This document shows, piece after piece, positions 7,393-15,864 of a stretch of DNA of 34,746 nt. The stretch lies in the NCBI GenBank assembly GCA_949346185.1, contig CASGVX010000002.1:1-34746 (forward strand), read 5' to 3'. The stretch is from an uncultured Lachnospiraceae bacterium (GTDB lineage: Bacteria > Bacillota > Clostridia > Lachnospirales > Lachnospiraceae). The notes under the pieces are model-generated. The model was not told the origin of the DNA and ran no database searches. It saw only the letters and a list, made by a program, of their open reading frames with translations. Position 1 is the stretch's first letter. Each line of letters starts with the position of its first letter. A program made the translations under genes and the position numbers.

Positions 7393-9966
7393 TCATATCT
7401 CAAAACTTCCAAAACCATCTTTTTCCCCGGCGGGCAAGGATCTGACATCCTCTGGTTCCTTCCTTTCCCCGCCAGGCTCCAGACTCCTGCCCGTGCCACC
7501 CCGGCCTTTCCCTGCATCGGCCTTCGCAGCACGCACAAAAGCCGGCTCCTGAACCGCCCGCTGCCCAGGTACTGCCTGCCTGGCGCAGAAGCAATCTTCG
7601 GACGTAGTGACAAAAGCCCTGTGCAATGCCTCTGAATCCATATTATCACCATCCTCCCTTTCCCCGTCGGCAGCCACGCCATGGTAATAAGACTTCCAGT
7701 CAATCTGCATCCCTTTCCGCTTTATGCGCTTATATGCCGGCAGAAAACTAACTTTTCCAAAGAACACGCCCACAGGCGAGCCCTTATCCACAGTAATTAC
7801 CGTAACCTCCTGGAAATCCCTGTTGTGCACGTCGCCACCCTCGATGACATTCTCTACCTGCATCTGCTCCCTTGTACCGAAACTGATGGAAGGGGTATCC
7901 GCTGAAAGCGCCGTCTCGCTGGTCTGCTTCGTTTCCTGCAGGCTGCGCCTTACGCCTCCGAGCTTTTCATAAAGCTCCATTTCCTCCGTGCTGGCGCGCC
8001 CGAACACGAAGTGATGCGCACAATTGCCGATAAGAATCTGCTTCATAAATGCAGTGGACCTTGCCTTGTCCATCTGGGACAGGGACTGCACGGCCACGAA
8101 CATGGCGACGCGGTATTTGCGGAACAGCACGAAGCACTGCTCCTCCGAGGGATGGAGCAGCTGCGGGAACTCATCAATGTAGCAGAAATTCGGTATCCGC
8201 GTGCCCTCCGTCCCCTTCCTCCTGTACGCAGCACTAATCAGGCACAGCATGTAGAACAGCCCCAGCGCCTTCCCTGCCGAGCCAAGCTCCAGAGCGAAAT
8301 TTACCACCGTAACCTGGCCCTTCTCCAGCGTCTCCTCAATATCAATGGAAATGCGGGAACAGAGCACATTGCGGATATTCAAATCCGTAAAAAGCGTATT
8401 GAAGATGACCCGGAGCCCCCGGCACTGGTCATTCATCTTATCCGCGCCGTCCCCAAGGATATCATTGTCTACCACATCAAGAATCGTCTGGAACATGGGA
8501 AGCTGCATTACAGGCTTGCCTCCCCCATATTCATTGGTGAGGATGCGCCCATGTCCATCCCTCTCTGCGTACAGTTCCACCAGCATGTCCCTGTATTCCA
8601 TGGCATTGGGAAAATGGTTCAGCACCATCTGCACATGCTCCAGGGTAGGCTGCTCCCCATGATGCAGCTGCGGGTAGGTAAAGCACACCAGCTGCGTCAG
8701 CGTCGTCGTGATGTTCTTATTGAGGGAGGCAAAATATACGTCGCTGGAGCCTTCCGAATCATATATCGCCTGCATGACCTCCGCAACCATCACCGCCTTC
8801 CTCGACACCTCCACAAAAAACTCTATCCGGGACAGCCCGGGAGAAATATAGATGGGATTGAAGCCAATAAATCCGGGCTTCAAATGCCCATCATCCCCCA
8901 GAAGGGGATCGAGCCTGTTCACCTCTAGGCCTTTCGCCCGCGCCAGGGCATATACTTCATCAGAAAAGGATGCATCCGGCGCAATCGCCGTAATCCCGGC
9001 AACCTTTGCCCTGTACTTCATTTCTTCAAGGGCCTTCTGATGTTTCTCGTCCACGCCCTCAAAGCCATCAATATCGAAATCCCTATCCTCCATGGGATAT
9101 TTAAGCCTTATATGCCCTGCCTGCAAAAGCCTCCTGCATTCCCTTTTCTGGTATTCCTTATTCCGGACAATCTGCTCCAAATCCGCAGTGATTGCCGTGG
9201 TAAAGCAGGAACTTGTCTTGCCCGTGCCAGTCACCCCATTGGCAAGGGAATGCAGAAACCGGTCCTTCTCTTTGATATTATGGACTTCCCCCGTCTCCAG
9301 ATTCCTCACAATCTTCATATCATAGGCAAACCCTGCATCCCTGCGCCCATCCACCATCTTCCCCAGCTTAAAGGCCACAATCCTTTTCTTTGTAAGCTCA
9401 TGGTTCAGCTCCGCAAGAATCATCCTCATGGATGCCAGGACCGGCAGGACACAGGACAGAACCAGCGCCAGCCTGAAAAGGTTCGCCACCATGCCTGGCG
9501 TCACATCCCTGGAAAGGGGTATTGCAAGAAAGAAGGGCATCAGGATTCCCTGCATGATTAAGGACACCACCTGGAGCATTTCTCCCGCCATATTTATGAT
9601 GCAAAGCATGAGAAATGCCATCTTCCTGTTCCAGAAATTATAAAAATCATATTTTGTAGACCATATCCAAAGAAGAAATGGCGTTACCGCCCAAAAGGCA
9701 TACCGCAGAGGATTGGACGAAAGCGGAGCAGTTGTCAGGAAGAGCATACTTCTAAGGAATGCCGCAGCAGAAAAGAGAGCATGGAACCCGACGGCGCCAA
9801 ACAGCAGCCCCGTCAGGATGACCGGCTTCTGGTCCTTCCACCACGCTCCCATTACGGCAGCCTTATATTCCGTCCTGCCAAGCCCTTCCCTTTCAGCCTC
9901 CCCGGCCGCCTCGCGAAAAGTATCGTCTAGCATCTCTTTCAGGGAATCATATACCGTATTATCCAT
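7393..9966 (-). CDS. VirD4/TraG-type conjugative coupling ATPase (858 aa)
   Basis: Type IV coupling proteins bring the relaxase-DNA complex to the secretion channel and pump DNA across the membrane. The ATG at 9966 follows GGAGGAGG; the 43-residue extension upstream overlaps the preceding gene and is rejected. Membrane helices lie at about 48-72, 88-103, 117-148 and 162-182, placing the motor in the cytoplasm. Walker A is NGVTGTGKTSS (about 243-253). Walker B is FCYIDEFPQLL (about 600), followed by the usual VAVQSLSQMDK segment and an all-alpha region. The last 90 residues are polar, Gly/Arg/Glu-rich and probably disordered, perhaps for substrate docking. It sits between a pilin-like gene and the winged-helix gene. 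It is the strongest evidence that this element is conjugative. Confidence 0.93.
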   Translation of the reverse strand: MDNTVYDSLKEMLDDTFREAAGEAEREGLGRTEYKAAVMGAWWKDQKPVILTGLLFGAVGFHALFSAAAFLRSMLFLTTAPLSSNPLRYAFWAVTPFLLWIWSTKYDFYNFWNRKMAFLMLCIINMAGEMLQVVSLIMQGILMPFFLAIPLSRDVTPGMVANLFRLALVLSCVLPVLASMRMILAELNHELTKKRIVAFKLGKMVDGRRDAGFAYDMKIVRNLETGEVHNIKEKDRFLHSLANGVTGTGKTSSCFTTAITADLEQIVRNKEYQKRECRRLLQAGHIRLKYPMEDRDFDIDGFEGVDEKHQKALEEMKYRAKVAGITAIAPDASFSDEVYALARAKGLEVNRLDPLLGDDGHLKPGFIGFNPIYISPGLSRIEFFVEVSRKAVMVAEVMQAIYDSEGSSDVYFASLNKNITTTLTQLVCFTYPQLHHGEQPTLEHVQMVLNHFPNAMEYRDMLVELYAERDGHGRILTNEYGGGKPVMQLPMFQTILDVVDNDILGDGADKMNDQCRGLRVIFNTLFTDLNIRNVLCSRISIDIEETLEKGQVTVVNFALELGSAGKALGLFYMLCLISAAYRRKGTEGTRIPNFCYIDEFPQLLHPSEEQCFVLFRKYRVAMFVAVQSLSQMDKARSTAFMKQILIGNCAHHFVFGRASTEEMELYEKLGGVRRSLQETKQTSETALSADTPSISFGTREQMQVENVIEGGDVHNRDFQEVTVITVDKGSPVGVFFGKVSFLPAYKRIKRKGMQIDWKSYYHGVAADGEREDGDNMDSEALHRAFVTTSEDCFCARQAVPGQRAVQEPAFVRAAKADAGKGRGGTGRSLEPGGERKEPEDVRSLPAGEKDGFGSFEI

Positions 9967-9980
9967 GCCGCCCTCCTCCA

Positions 9981-10955
9981 TCACTCCGTGCATTGGCAGG
10001 GGTAAGCCCCCTTCATGGCACAGGCCTTTGCAGAAAAGCAGATTTCCTGTTCCTGCGCCATTGGCACCTCGGGGCATCCCTCGCAGTGGTACCACTTCCT
10101 GCCAGCATGATCCGATGCGATATAAAAGGCCCTGCCCTTTCTCACCCTCGCGCTTCCCACCGCAAACCGATTATAGGAACTCCCAAAACCGTCTTTCATG
10201 GGATATCCCTGGAACAATACCAGAAGGCCGAGGTCATTGATGGTTCTGTACCAGTCCTGCTTATCTGCCCTGGGAAGCTCGAATTTGTAAGAAATGCCTG
10301 CCTTTGCCGCCAGCCTGTTATGGCTATTGATGAAATATTCCATATCCTCCGTAAGGTGCCCGATGATGCAGGCCCTTCTTGTCTCCTCAAAATCTGCCTC
10401 GCTCTGCAGGTACGCCACGTTTGGATAGATTTCCTTCAAATCCGTATAATATCCCTCCACCCTCTCGCCGTTCCGGCGGTCGATGATTGTGACATCCTTT
10501 CCAAAGGAAAACAGCACCAGAAGTTCGTTTTTCTTATCTTCGTAGGCATAAGGACGCATATCCGTCCATACATAATTCATCCGGCTTCCGCCCAGCTCAT
10601 CCGCATAACTGCCCGCATAGCGGATACAGTATCCATCGTCTTCGGTAAACAGCATGACTGGCACGCACATCCTGACCTGCTCCTGCTTATTCTTATCATC
10701 TACGATGCCAAATCCGCTAAACAGCGATTGAAAGAAAAAGCCGACTGCTTCGTCCCTGTTGAGAAATGTCGACTTCCCGTCGTCCGACTCGACCCTCGCA
10801 GCATTCAGGGCATCGTCTACCGCATTGTCCACGGCATTATTATACTGAATCTGCTTTTCTGCCACGGCATAATTCATCTGCTCCCCCGCCATCAGCGGCA
10901 CGAACAGGGCAAGGGAAACAAGGAACAGTACCATGCTATAATGGGACAGCTTCAT
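9981..10955 (-). CDS. Pilin-like exported protein with C-terminal Ada-like zinc motif (324 aa)
   Basis: The ATG at 10955 is chosen because GGAGG lies nine bases before it; the ATG nine bases upstream abuts the site. One N-terminal hydrophobic helix (YSMVLFLVSLALFVPLMAG, about 5-24) is followed by a long amphipathic stretch, the arrangement of TadE/TadF-type pseudopilins; at 324 residues it is much longer than ordinary ones. The outer region is mixed alpha/beta. The C-terminus reads KWYHCEGCPEV, a spacer of about 20 residues, then AYPCQCTE. This is the pattern of the YHxxxCxxV...GYxPCxxC zinc motif seen in Ada-like and some nuclease C-terminal domains. It is first in the operon with the coupling protein, 14 bases ahead, under promoter copy A. 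It could be an adhesive or channel subunit. Confidence 0.65.
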   Translation of the reverse strand: MKLSHYSMVLFLVSLALFVPLMAGEQMNYAVAEKQIQYNNAVDNAVDDALNAARVESDDGKSTFLNRDEAVGFFFQSLFSGFGIVDDKNKQEQVRMCVPVMLFTEDDGYCIRYAGSYADELGGSRMNYVWTDMRPYAYEDKKNELLVLFSFGKDVTIIDRRNGERVEGYYTDLKEIYPNVAYLQSEADFEETRRACIIGHLTEDMEYFINSHNRLAAKAGISYKFELPRADKQDWYRTINDLGLLVLFQGYPMKDGFGSSYNRFAVGSARVRKGRAFYIASDHAGRKWYHCEGCPEVPMAQEQEICFSAKACAMKGAYPCQCTE

Positions 10956-10985
10956 ACCCGTCATCCTCCTTTGTCATGTTAAGAC

Positions 10986-11016
10986 ACTATAGGCATAACC
11001 CCGGGGGAAAGCACAA
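10986..11016 (-). promoter_or_regulatory. Conserved transfer promoter motif, copy A
   Basis: TTGTGC (11011-11016) and TATAGT (10986-10991) are separated by exactly 19 bases that end in GGGTTATGCC. It lies in the 64-base gap before the pilin-like/coupling-protein operon, 31 bases before the chosen start. Copies B, C and D share the spacing and the GTTATG block. Confidence 0.75.
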
Positions 11017-11019
11017 TCC

Positions 11020-13629
11020 CTATTTTTGCAAAGCAACCTCCCATCCAATGGCATATTCTCCAATGCTTCGGCCAGCCTCTTCCTCTGCAGCCCCTGCTGC
11101 ATGGCGGCAGACCAATGCCACAGAATCAGCCGACTGCTTCCTCACGGCTGCCAGCATGGCAACGCCTCCATCTTTCCCCGCATATACCCTCTTCCCGCTG
11201 CTTCCCTCCATAAAGAGTGCCAGCTTGCAGGCTTTATGGCTGATATTGCTCCACTGCGCCTGGAAATCTTCCTCCTGCGTCAGAAGATCAAAATCCTCCT
11301 CGGCAACCTCTACAAACCCCGCCGAAACACCTATATCCAAAAGGGAATGATTGATCACAACAAGGTCCGAGGCATCCCTGGTCCTTCCCCCGCTAAGGGT
11401 CAACTCGCTGGCAGCGGGCACGCCCACGCTGATGATTTCCTGCCAGTTTGCCCGGAATGCCAGTTCCTGCCCCCTGGAGGTATCCACCGCAACCTCCTTT
11501 TTCGGCTCTGCCATTCCATCCGCCGTCCAGCCGAGGAAGAGATACCCCTCCTTCACTGGCGCTTCAAGCATAAAGGCCTCGTCACCCACCGTATAGGCAG
11601 GCCTGTTGAGATTTTCCGCGCCCTCGCAGCCCTCATAGATGACTTCATACCTGTGAATTTCATACACGGCATACAAATCTACTACCGCCCCGTCTTCAGA
11701 AGCCAGATTTTCCACTTCCTGACCGTCTGCATACACCACCTTCGCAGCGGAGCGGACCGTGCTCCATCCCTGGAAATCATAGCCATATCTGCTATAGCCG
11801 CACCTGCTCAATTCCTGCGCCTCATCGTAGACAAAGGCCTGGGAAGTGACAGCCCCCTCCCCATTGTTGCTGTGAAATCTCACGGTATAAGATATGGGCG
11901 CATACTCAGGCACAATGGACGAGCCCTCCCTCACCGGCATATCCTGCCCCGGGAGGTAAAGAGCCCCGCCGCCTTCTTCATCCTTCCATCCTTTGAAAGT
12001 ATATCCCTCCCTGGATGGCTCTTCCCGGGGAAGGGACAGCATGCCATTCGCATGGGAATCATCAGGATCATCGGTGCAATAATATATTTCTGCTTCCTCG
12101 GCCCTGTCTGGAACGCCATCCCCATTGGTGTCTACCGGGTATGATACGGCTTTCTTATAAACCGCATAAAAATCAGCATCCCCCGATACATCACAAGTCC
12201 TGCCTGCAGGCACCGCATCCATGGCATCAACATCCATGGAAGTCTTCCAGCCAACTGCTGTACAGCCTGTCTTTTCCTGGATTTCCGGGAGGGCCATGCC
12301 CGTCTTCTCATCCCTATTCCAAAGGAATGCTTCCTTTTTCCTGACACTTTCATCCGTACCCCTGATATCATGCAAGGTAATAGAAACTTTTTTCCTGAAA
12401 ATGGCATATACAATTTTGTCGCTGTCCATTGTAATCTCTGAAAGGCCTTCGTGCGCATCCTGATCCGTATTCCAGCCCACAAAGGCATATCCCTCCTTGG
12501 AGGCCGTCTCATCCCAGCAGGGGTGGCCAGCATCAAGCCTCGTGCCATCATCTATGCCGGAAACCGCAGATGGGGGCGTGCCGATGCCTCCGTTCGTGGA
12601 AACGTCATACCTTAAGGCATGCATGGCATCCACCAGCTTCCCCGGGCAGGAAACTGCATGCACGCCACCGCTTCCCTTTGTAGAACCGCATCCGGAACAT
12701 CTATAGGCGGAAGTAGATGACCAGGAGCCGGCAGGGCAGGATACAGGCACAGAATGCTCACAACTGCCACCGGTCACGCTGTTGCAGCGCGAACACCGAT
12801 AGAATGGCGCCACACGCCCCGCGCACGTCACGGAAACATCATGATAGCAGGCTGCGCTATCCTTGTATGTGCCGCATCTGCCACAGTAATAATGGGGGAA
12901 AACCGTGCCAGTGCAGGCTACAGTTCCATGAACAATTTCCCCTGGAGATACTAAAGTATAATCAGCAAACGCCTTGCTCTGTCCGCAGTCTTTACATGTA
13001 ACAACAACTTTGTAGTAGTTTTGCGATTTGCACTTGCCGCACGTGGATTCAGAAGACGAAACTTCCTTGTCGCAGCTCTTGCAGTACCATTTGGTAACCC
13101 AGGTAATCCCGGAATCCCCTGTACACTGCCTGCTATGTTCTCTGCCGGATATATGCCCGCAGAGAGAACAGTGATAGCCGCTCTCTGATGCGAAGTTCTG
13201 GCTGGCAATCGTTGTATGCGCGATGCTGCTGACAACGCCGTAGGCCGAGCAGGAATAATGGTCCAGCCCCGTCGCAAAATTCTGGACCACGGTCCTATTA
13301 TGCCCTGACTGGCTGGAAAAAGAACCTCCGCAGGTACCGCAAATATACGTTGTCGAGAAATGCATATATGTCCCACAGGTCTTCGTATGGGATGCCTCCA
13401 TGCTGTCAAAATGCTGCCCGCAGGTTCTGCATAAGTATCTGCCGGCTGCTCTTGCCGAAGCCTGCGCAAATGCTTCCGTATCCATCGCATCAGAGAAAGG
13501 CATGCCTGCCAAACACAAAAGGGCGGCCAAGAAAAGCGACATCACCTTCTTCACCTTCCCACATTTCCTTAACGCCTGATGCGTAATACTGCGCTGACAA
13601 TTTTCAGCTATTCTCAATAATCTAACCAT
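11020..13629 (-). CDS. Secreted CxxC-rich protein with InlB-type repeats (about 870 aa)
   Basis: A GGAGG lies ten bases before the ATG at 13629; an ATG at 13635 is also possible. A signal peptide lies at about residues 28-55 (VMSLFLAALLCLAGMPFSDA). The next 270 residues hold at least nine zinc-ribbon-like pairs such as CRTCG, CGTCGG, CSLCG, CKSCD, CGKCK, CKDCG, CGRCG, CSRC and CSGCG, which is unusual outside the cytoplasm and implies metal binding or disulfides. The next 350 residues hold four or five InlB/Listeria-Bacteroides (Flg_new) repeats with GYxFxGW signatures (GYAFVGW, GYTFKGW, GYDFQGW, GYLFLGW). The C-terminal 150 residues resemble the exported protein at 4763-5458. There is no LPXTG or second membrane helix. 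It has promoter copy D. Role inferred: mating-pair adhesin or pilus-associated tip. Confidence 0.8.
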   Translation of the reverse strand: MVRLLRIAENCQRSITHQALRKCGKVKKVMSLFLAALLCLAGMPFSDAMDTEAFAQASARAAGRYLCRTCGQHFDSMEASHTKTCGTYMHFSTTYICGTCGGSFSSQSGHNRTVVQNFATGLDHYSCSAYGVVSSIAHTTIASQNFASESGYHCSLCGHISGREHSRQCTGDSGITWVTKWYCKSCDKEVSSSESTCGKCKSQNYYKVVVTCKDCGQSKAFADYTLVSPGEIVHGTVACTGTVFPHYYCGRCGTYKDSAACYHDVSVTCAGRVAPFYRCSRCNSVTGGSCEHSVPVSCPAGSWSSTSAYRCSGCGSTKGSGGVHAVSCPGKLVDAMHALRYDVSTNGGIGTPPSAVSGIDDGTRLDAGHPCWDETASKEGYAFVGWNTDQDAHEGLSEITMDSDKIVYAIFRKKVSITLHDIRGTDESVRKKEAFLWNRDEKTGMALPEIQEKTGCTAVGWKTSMDVDAMDAVPAGRTCDVSGDADFYAVYKKAVSYPVDTNGDGVPDRAEEAEIYYCTDDPDDSHANGMLSLPREEPSREGYTFKGWKDEEGGGALYLPGQDMPVREGSSIVPEYAPISYTVRFHSNNGEGAVTSQAFVYDEAQELSRCGYSRYGYDFQGWSTVRSAAKVVYADGQEVENLASEDGAVVDLYAVYEIHRYEVIYEGCEGAENLNRPAYTVGDEAFMLEAPVKEGYLFLGWTADGMAEPKKEVAVDTSRGQELAFRANWQEIISVGVPAASELTLSGGRTRDASDLVVINHSLLDIGVSAGFVEVAEEDFDLLTQEEDFQAQWSNISHKACKLALFMEGSSGKRVYAGKDGGVAMLAAVRKQSADSVALVCRHAAGAAEEEAGRSIGEYAIGWEVALQK

Positions 13630-13673
13630 TTTCATCTCTCCTCCCGAAAAATGCAATTTAAATTTACATGAAT

Positions 13674-13704
13674 ATTATATTCATAACTTGATATGAAACC
13701 GCAA
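13674..13704 (-). promoter_or_regulatory. Conserved transfer promoter motif, copy D
   Basis: TTGCGG (13699-13704) and TATAAT (13674-13679) are separated by 19 bases ending in GTTATGAA. The middle of the spacer is AT-rich, unlike copies A-C. It lies about 45 bases before the start of the CxxC-rich surface protein. Confidence 0.65.
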
Positions 13705-13836
13705 GACAAAAAGGACGGCAAAAACCATCCCATTCACATGGCTGCCCGGTATACATGTACGGCTGTTAGATGCTTGTGAGTGTCTTTTTCTTTGAGCGTT
13801 TCTTTTTTTACACAAAGTAGTCGTTTTGACACACGC

Positions 13837-13878
13837 TTTGAGTGAAAACAAAAATAGTTATTTTTGTTTTCACTCAAA
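13837..13878. repeat. Perfect 20-bp inverted repeat upstream of abiEi
   Basis: Two 20-base arms (13837-13856 and 13859-13878) are exact complements around a two-base GT centre. The repeat ends four bases before the -35 hexamer of the abiEi promoter. AbiEi antitoxins are known to repress their own promoter by binding inverted repeats, so this is the expected operator. The long perfect stem could also form a cruciform. Confidence 0.8.
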
Positions 13879-13882
13879 ATAG

Positions 13883-13911
13883 TTGTAAATACTATCGTTT
13901 TGCTCTATAAT
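13883..13911 (+). promoter_or_regulatory. Promoter of abiEi
   Basis: TTGTAA (13883-13888) and a perfect TATAAT (13906-13911) are spaced by 17 bases. The predicted transcript starts about 15 bases before the ATG at 13933, and the inverted-repeat operator lies immediately upstream. Confidence 0.75.
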
Positions 13912-13932
13912 AAAAACAAAGGCGGTGATATA

Positions 13933-14697
13933 ATGGATTTATATAAAGAGCTTGCGGTTATGCGCTGCTTTACGCGGAATGGACTTGCCAAACGGATCGG
14001 CTCAGACAGCGCAGCAGCCTGGCACATACGAAAGTTTTTAGAAAAGGGGTATATTGAGCGGGTTCGCCGTGATTTGTATGTGGTTATGAGTCTGGAAACC
14101 GGTCAGCCGATTCCAAATCGTTTCCAGATTGCCTCCAGTGTGGCGGAGGATGCATACGTTTCCCATCATAGTGCGTTTGAGTATTATGGCTACGCAAATC
14201 AGGTGTTTTATGAGGTGTATGTGGCAACAGGAAAACGGGTACGGCCCTTTTCTTATGACGGGATTGATTATCGCCCTGTAAGCCATCGGGGAATAGAAGG
14301 CGTTGTGGAAATGGAAAATGGCATCCGTGTGACTTCCTTAGAACGGACAGTAATTGATGGCATTGCGGATTTTGAAAAAATTGGCGGACTTGAAGAATTG
14401 TTGCGCTGTATGCTGCTCATTCCATTTCTTTCACCGGATCACCTGCTTGCTTCCCTAGATTTATATCATTGCGGAAAACTTTATCAAAAAACCGGATATA
14501 TCCTTGAAATGTTTCAAGAGGATTTCGGGCTGCCAGATTCCTTTTTTGATGAATGCGAGAAACATTTGCCGGACAGCAAAACATATTTCGGTATCCAAAA
14601 GGAGGGATTCGTGTTTCATAAGCGGTGGCGGCTTTTTGCACCGGAAAATTTAATTGTGATGATTGATAAGGGGGTAAATGACCATGATGCAATATGA
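13933..14697 (+). CDS. abiEi: AbiEi-family type IV antitoxin (254 aa)
   Basis: AbiEi is the antitoxin and transcriptional repressor of AbiE, a type IV toxin-antitoxin and phage abortive-infection system. The start is the ATG with GGCGGTG ahead of it; the longer frame would begin upstream of the promoter. The N-terminal winged helix is visible (TRNGLAKRIGSDSAAAWHIRKFLEKGYIERVRRDLYVV, about 12-50). The antitoxin domain follows, with the family landmarks YVSHHSAFEYYGYANQVFYEVYVATGKR and the later IRVTSLERTVIDGI segment. Length is normal. It is on the opposite strand to its neighbours and sits between two genes of the transfer module, so it is an insertion. The partner toxin is truncated, so this antitoxin may now act only as a DNA-binding protein. 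Confidence 0.9.
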   Translation: MDLYKELAVMRCFTRNGLAKRIGSDSAAAWHIRKFLEKGYIERVRRDLYVVMSLETGQPIPNRFQIASSVAEDAYVSHHSAFEYYGYANQVFYEVYVATGKRVRPFSYDGIDYRPVSHRGIEGVVEMENGIRVTSLERTVIDGIADFEKIGGLEELLRCMLLIPFLSPDHLLASLDLYHCGKLYQKTGYILEMFQEDFGLPDSFFDECEKHLPDSKTYFGIQKEGFVFHKRWRLFAPENLIVMIDKGVNDHDAI

Positions 14698-14824
14698 CCG
14701 GATTACACTTGGACGACTGGCAAAGGAACTTGGGTTTGTACGCGATACTTTAGAAAAAGTATGCCGGCTTGCGGATGTTTTGGCTTTCATGGAAAAAGAC
14801 CCGCTGTTGCGCAAGTGCGTTGCA
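14684..14824 (+). pseudogene. abiEii: Truncated AbiEii toxin (N-terminal fragment)
   Basis: AbiEii is a nucleotidyltransferase toxin of about 300 residues. The frame starts inside the end of abiEi (ATG at 14684, 14687 or 14678, after GGGGG), the normal overlap for this pair. The first 47 residues match the family's helical N-terminus: MMQYDRITLGRLAKELGF and ADVLAFMEKDPLLRKCVA. Where the active-site LKGGTA motif should follow, the sequence changes to unrelated FYSAIAAEKKV and the frame runs on without family features to 15028, across the end of the next gene. The catalytic core and everything after it are missing, so this remnant cannot be an active toxin. The break at about 14824 marks the edge of a deletion or a replaced segment. 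Confidence 0.8.
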
Positions 14825-14915
14825 TTTTACAGCGCTATTGCGGCAGAGAAAAAAGTGACCCAAAGAATTAAAAATACAAAAAATCCAATTAAATTGTTAC
14901 CATGCTCCATTGCGC

Positions 14916-15425
14916 TTAATACACGTCATCCCTCACCCGACCGCCATAGCTCACACGGATTCCCGCCCCGCCGGACCCTGCGACCATGCCTTCCAGCCTC
15001 TGAGCCATTGTCGCAGTCCTCGAACTGACCACGACAGACAGGTAATCCCCCTGCCTCATATCATATTCGCCGCTTCCATGGTAGATTTCATTCAAGATAT
15101 CTTCCTCGTAGGCATTCTTATAGATGATTTCCGTCCTTCCCTGAAACTCGTCCCCCTCGTAAACAGGCTGATATGCCTTATGCTGGTGGGTCATCTTCAC
15201 CGTATATCCCACTCCCGTGGCAGAGAGCTGATCAGACAATACCTTCAGCATATCTTTGTCAATATAGCCGCCATTCCTGGCGGCATCCACAAAGCCCGAC
15301 ACCTTACTCATCACATAGGTCTGCGCCTGGCTCTGCTGGATATGCGCCATAATAAGGGCCGGGCACACCGCCAATCCCACTGTCAGCAGGATTACCGCAA
15401 ATGCTTTCCCCAAAATATCCGTCAT
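14916..15425 (-). CDS. TadE/TadF-like pseudopilin (169 aa)
   Basis: The ATG at 15425 follows GGAGGAGGG; the longer frame overlaps the preceding gene. An N-terminal hydrophobic helix (FAVILLTVGLAVCPALIMAH, about 8-28) leads into an amphipathic helix and then an alpha/beta outer domain with YEEDILNEIYHG and MRQGDYLSVVVSSRT segments. This is the general plan of TadE/TadF minor pseudopilins, which prime or anchor Flp-type pili in the inner membrane. No prepilin peptidase motif (Gly before Glu at +5) is clear, so processing is uncertain. It is the last gene of the Tad-like operon, 16 bases after the previous one. The AbiE remnant lies immediately beyond its stop and splits it from the CxxC-rich gene. 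Confidence 0.65.
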   Translation of the reverse strand: MTDILGKAFAVILLTVGLAVCPALIMAHIQQSQAQTYVMSKVSGFVDAARNGGYIDKDMLKVLSDQLSATGVGYTVKMTHQHKAYQPVYEGDEFQGRTEIIYKNAYEEDILNEIYHGSGEYDMRQGDYLSVVVSSRTATMAQRLEGMVAGSGGAGIRVSYGGRVRDDVY

Positions 15426-15441
15426 GTCTTCCCTCCTCCGA

Positions 15442-15843
15442 CTAAAATTCCGCAAAGACTGCAGCCAGAATCCTGCCTTCCTCATTGCGCCGATAAGAAA
15501 GTCTGTATCTTTCCGCCCTCGGTATGTCATTGATATCCATCATGGCAAGGCCATTGGCGGCAGCATCATATTTCTGTACGGCAGCCGCTGTTTTCACGAC
15601 AATGTCATAGTCATGCCCCGCAAAAAGCCGGGCACACAAATCCGGAAAGGCAACCGCCTCCCCTTCCGGAGAATCATGCCCCTTATCCATATAGACTACC
15701 CGCTTGTCCGCATAGATGGCATCCTTTGCCCGCAGGGTCATCTGCCTGCCGCTTAGGGCAAGGTGCGCCAATAGCGACAGGAACAGGACGAACAATATTC
15801 CGCCCGCCGCATCAAATAAGAAATCAAAGATATCAGAACCCAT
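15442..15843 (-). CDS. TadE-like pseudopilin (133 aa)
   Basis: The ATG at 15843 is preferred over a GTG nine bases upstream because GGAG is ten bases before it and almost touches the GTG. A hydrophobic N-terminal segment (FDFLFDAAGGILFVLFLSLLAHLAL, about 5-29) is followed by a short extracellular domain of about 100 residues with MTLRAKDAIYADKRVVYMD and a terminal GRILAAVFAEF strand. The small size, single N-terminal helix and position between other pilin-like genes indicate a minor pilin or pseudopilin of the same apparatus. It does not resemble a known catalytic family. Spacing to the neighbours is 16 and 21 bases. Confidence 0.6.
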   Translation of the reverse strand: MGSDIFDFLFDAAGGILFVLFLSLLAHLALSGRQMTLRAKDAIYADKRVVYMDKGHDSPEGEAVAFPDLCARLFAGHDYDIVVKTAAAVQKYDAAANGLAMMDINDIPRAERYRLSYRRNEEGRILAAVFAEF

Positions 15844-15864
15844 GCGCCTCACACTCCATAAAAT

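Noticed and set aside
8011..8928. Plus-strand 305-codon frame antisense to the coupling protein
   Set aside because: Entirely within the well-supported TraG-like gene; a consequence of codon bias in that gene.
7393..10095. Longer 900-residue version of the coupling protein
   Set aside because: The extra 43 residues overlap the preceding gene and lack hydrophobic or conserved features, while the ATG at 9966 has a strong GGAGGAGG.
9993..10982. Plus-strand 329-codon frame antisense to the pilin-like gene
   Set aside because: Shadow of the opposite gene, no ribosome site, no domain pattern.
11026..12144. Plus-strand 372-codon frame antisense to the CxxC/InlB protein
   Set aside because: Shadow; no ribosome site and no family resemblance.
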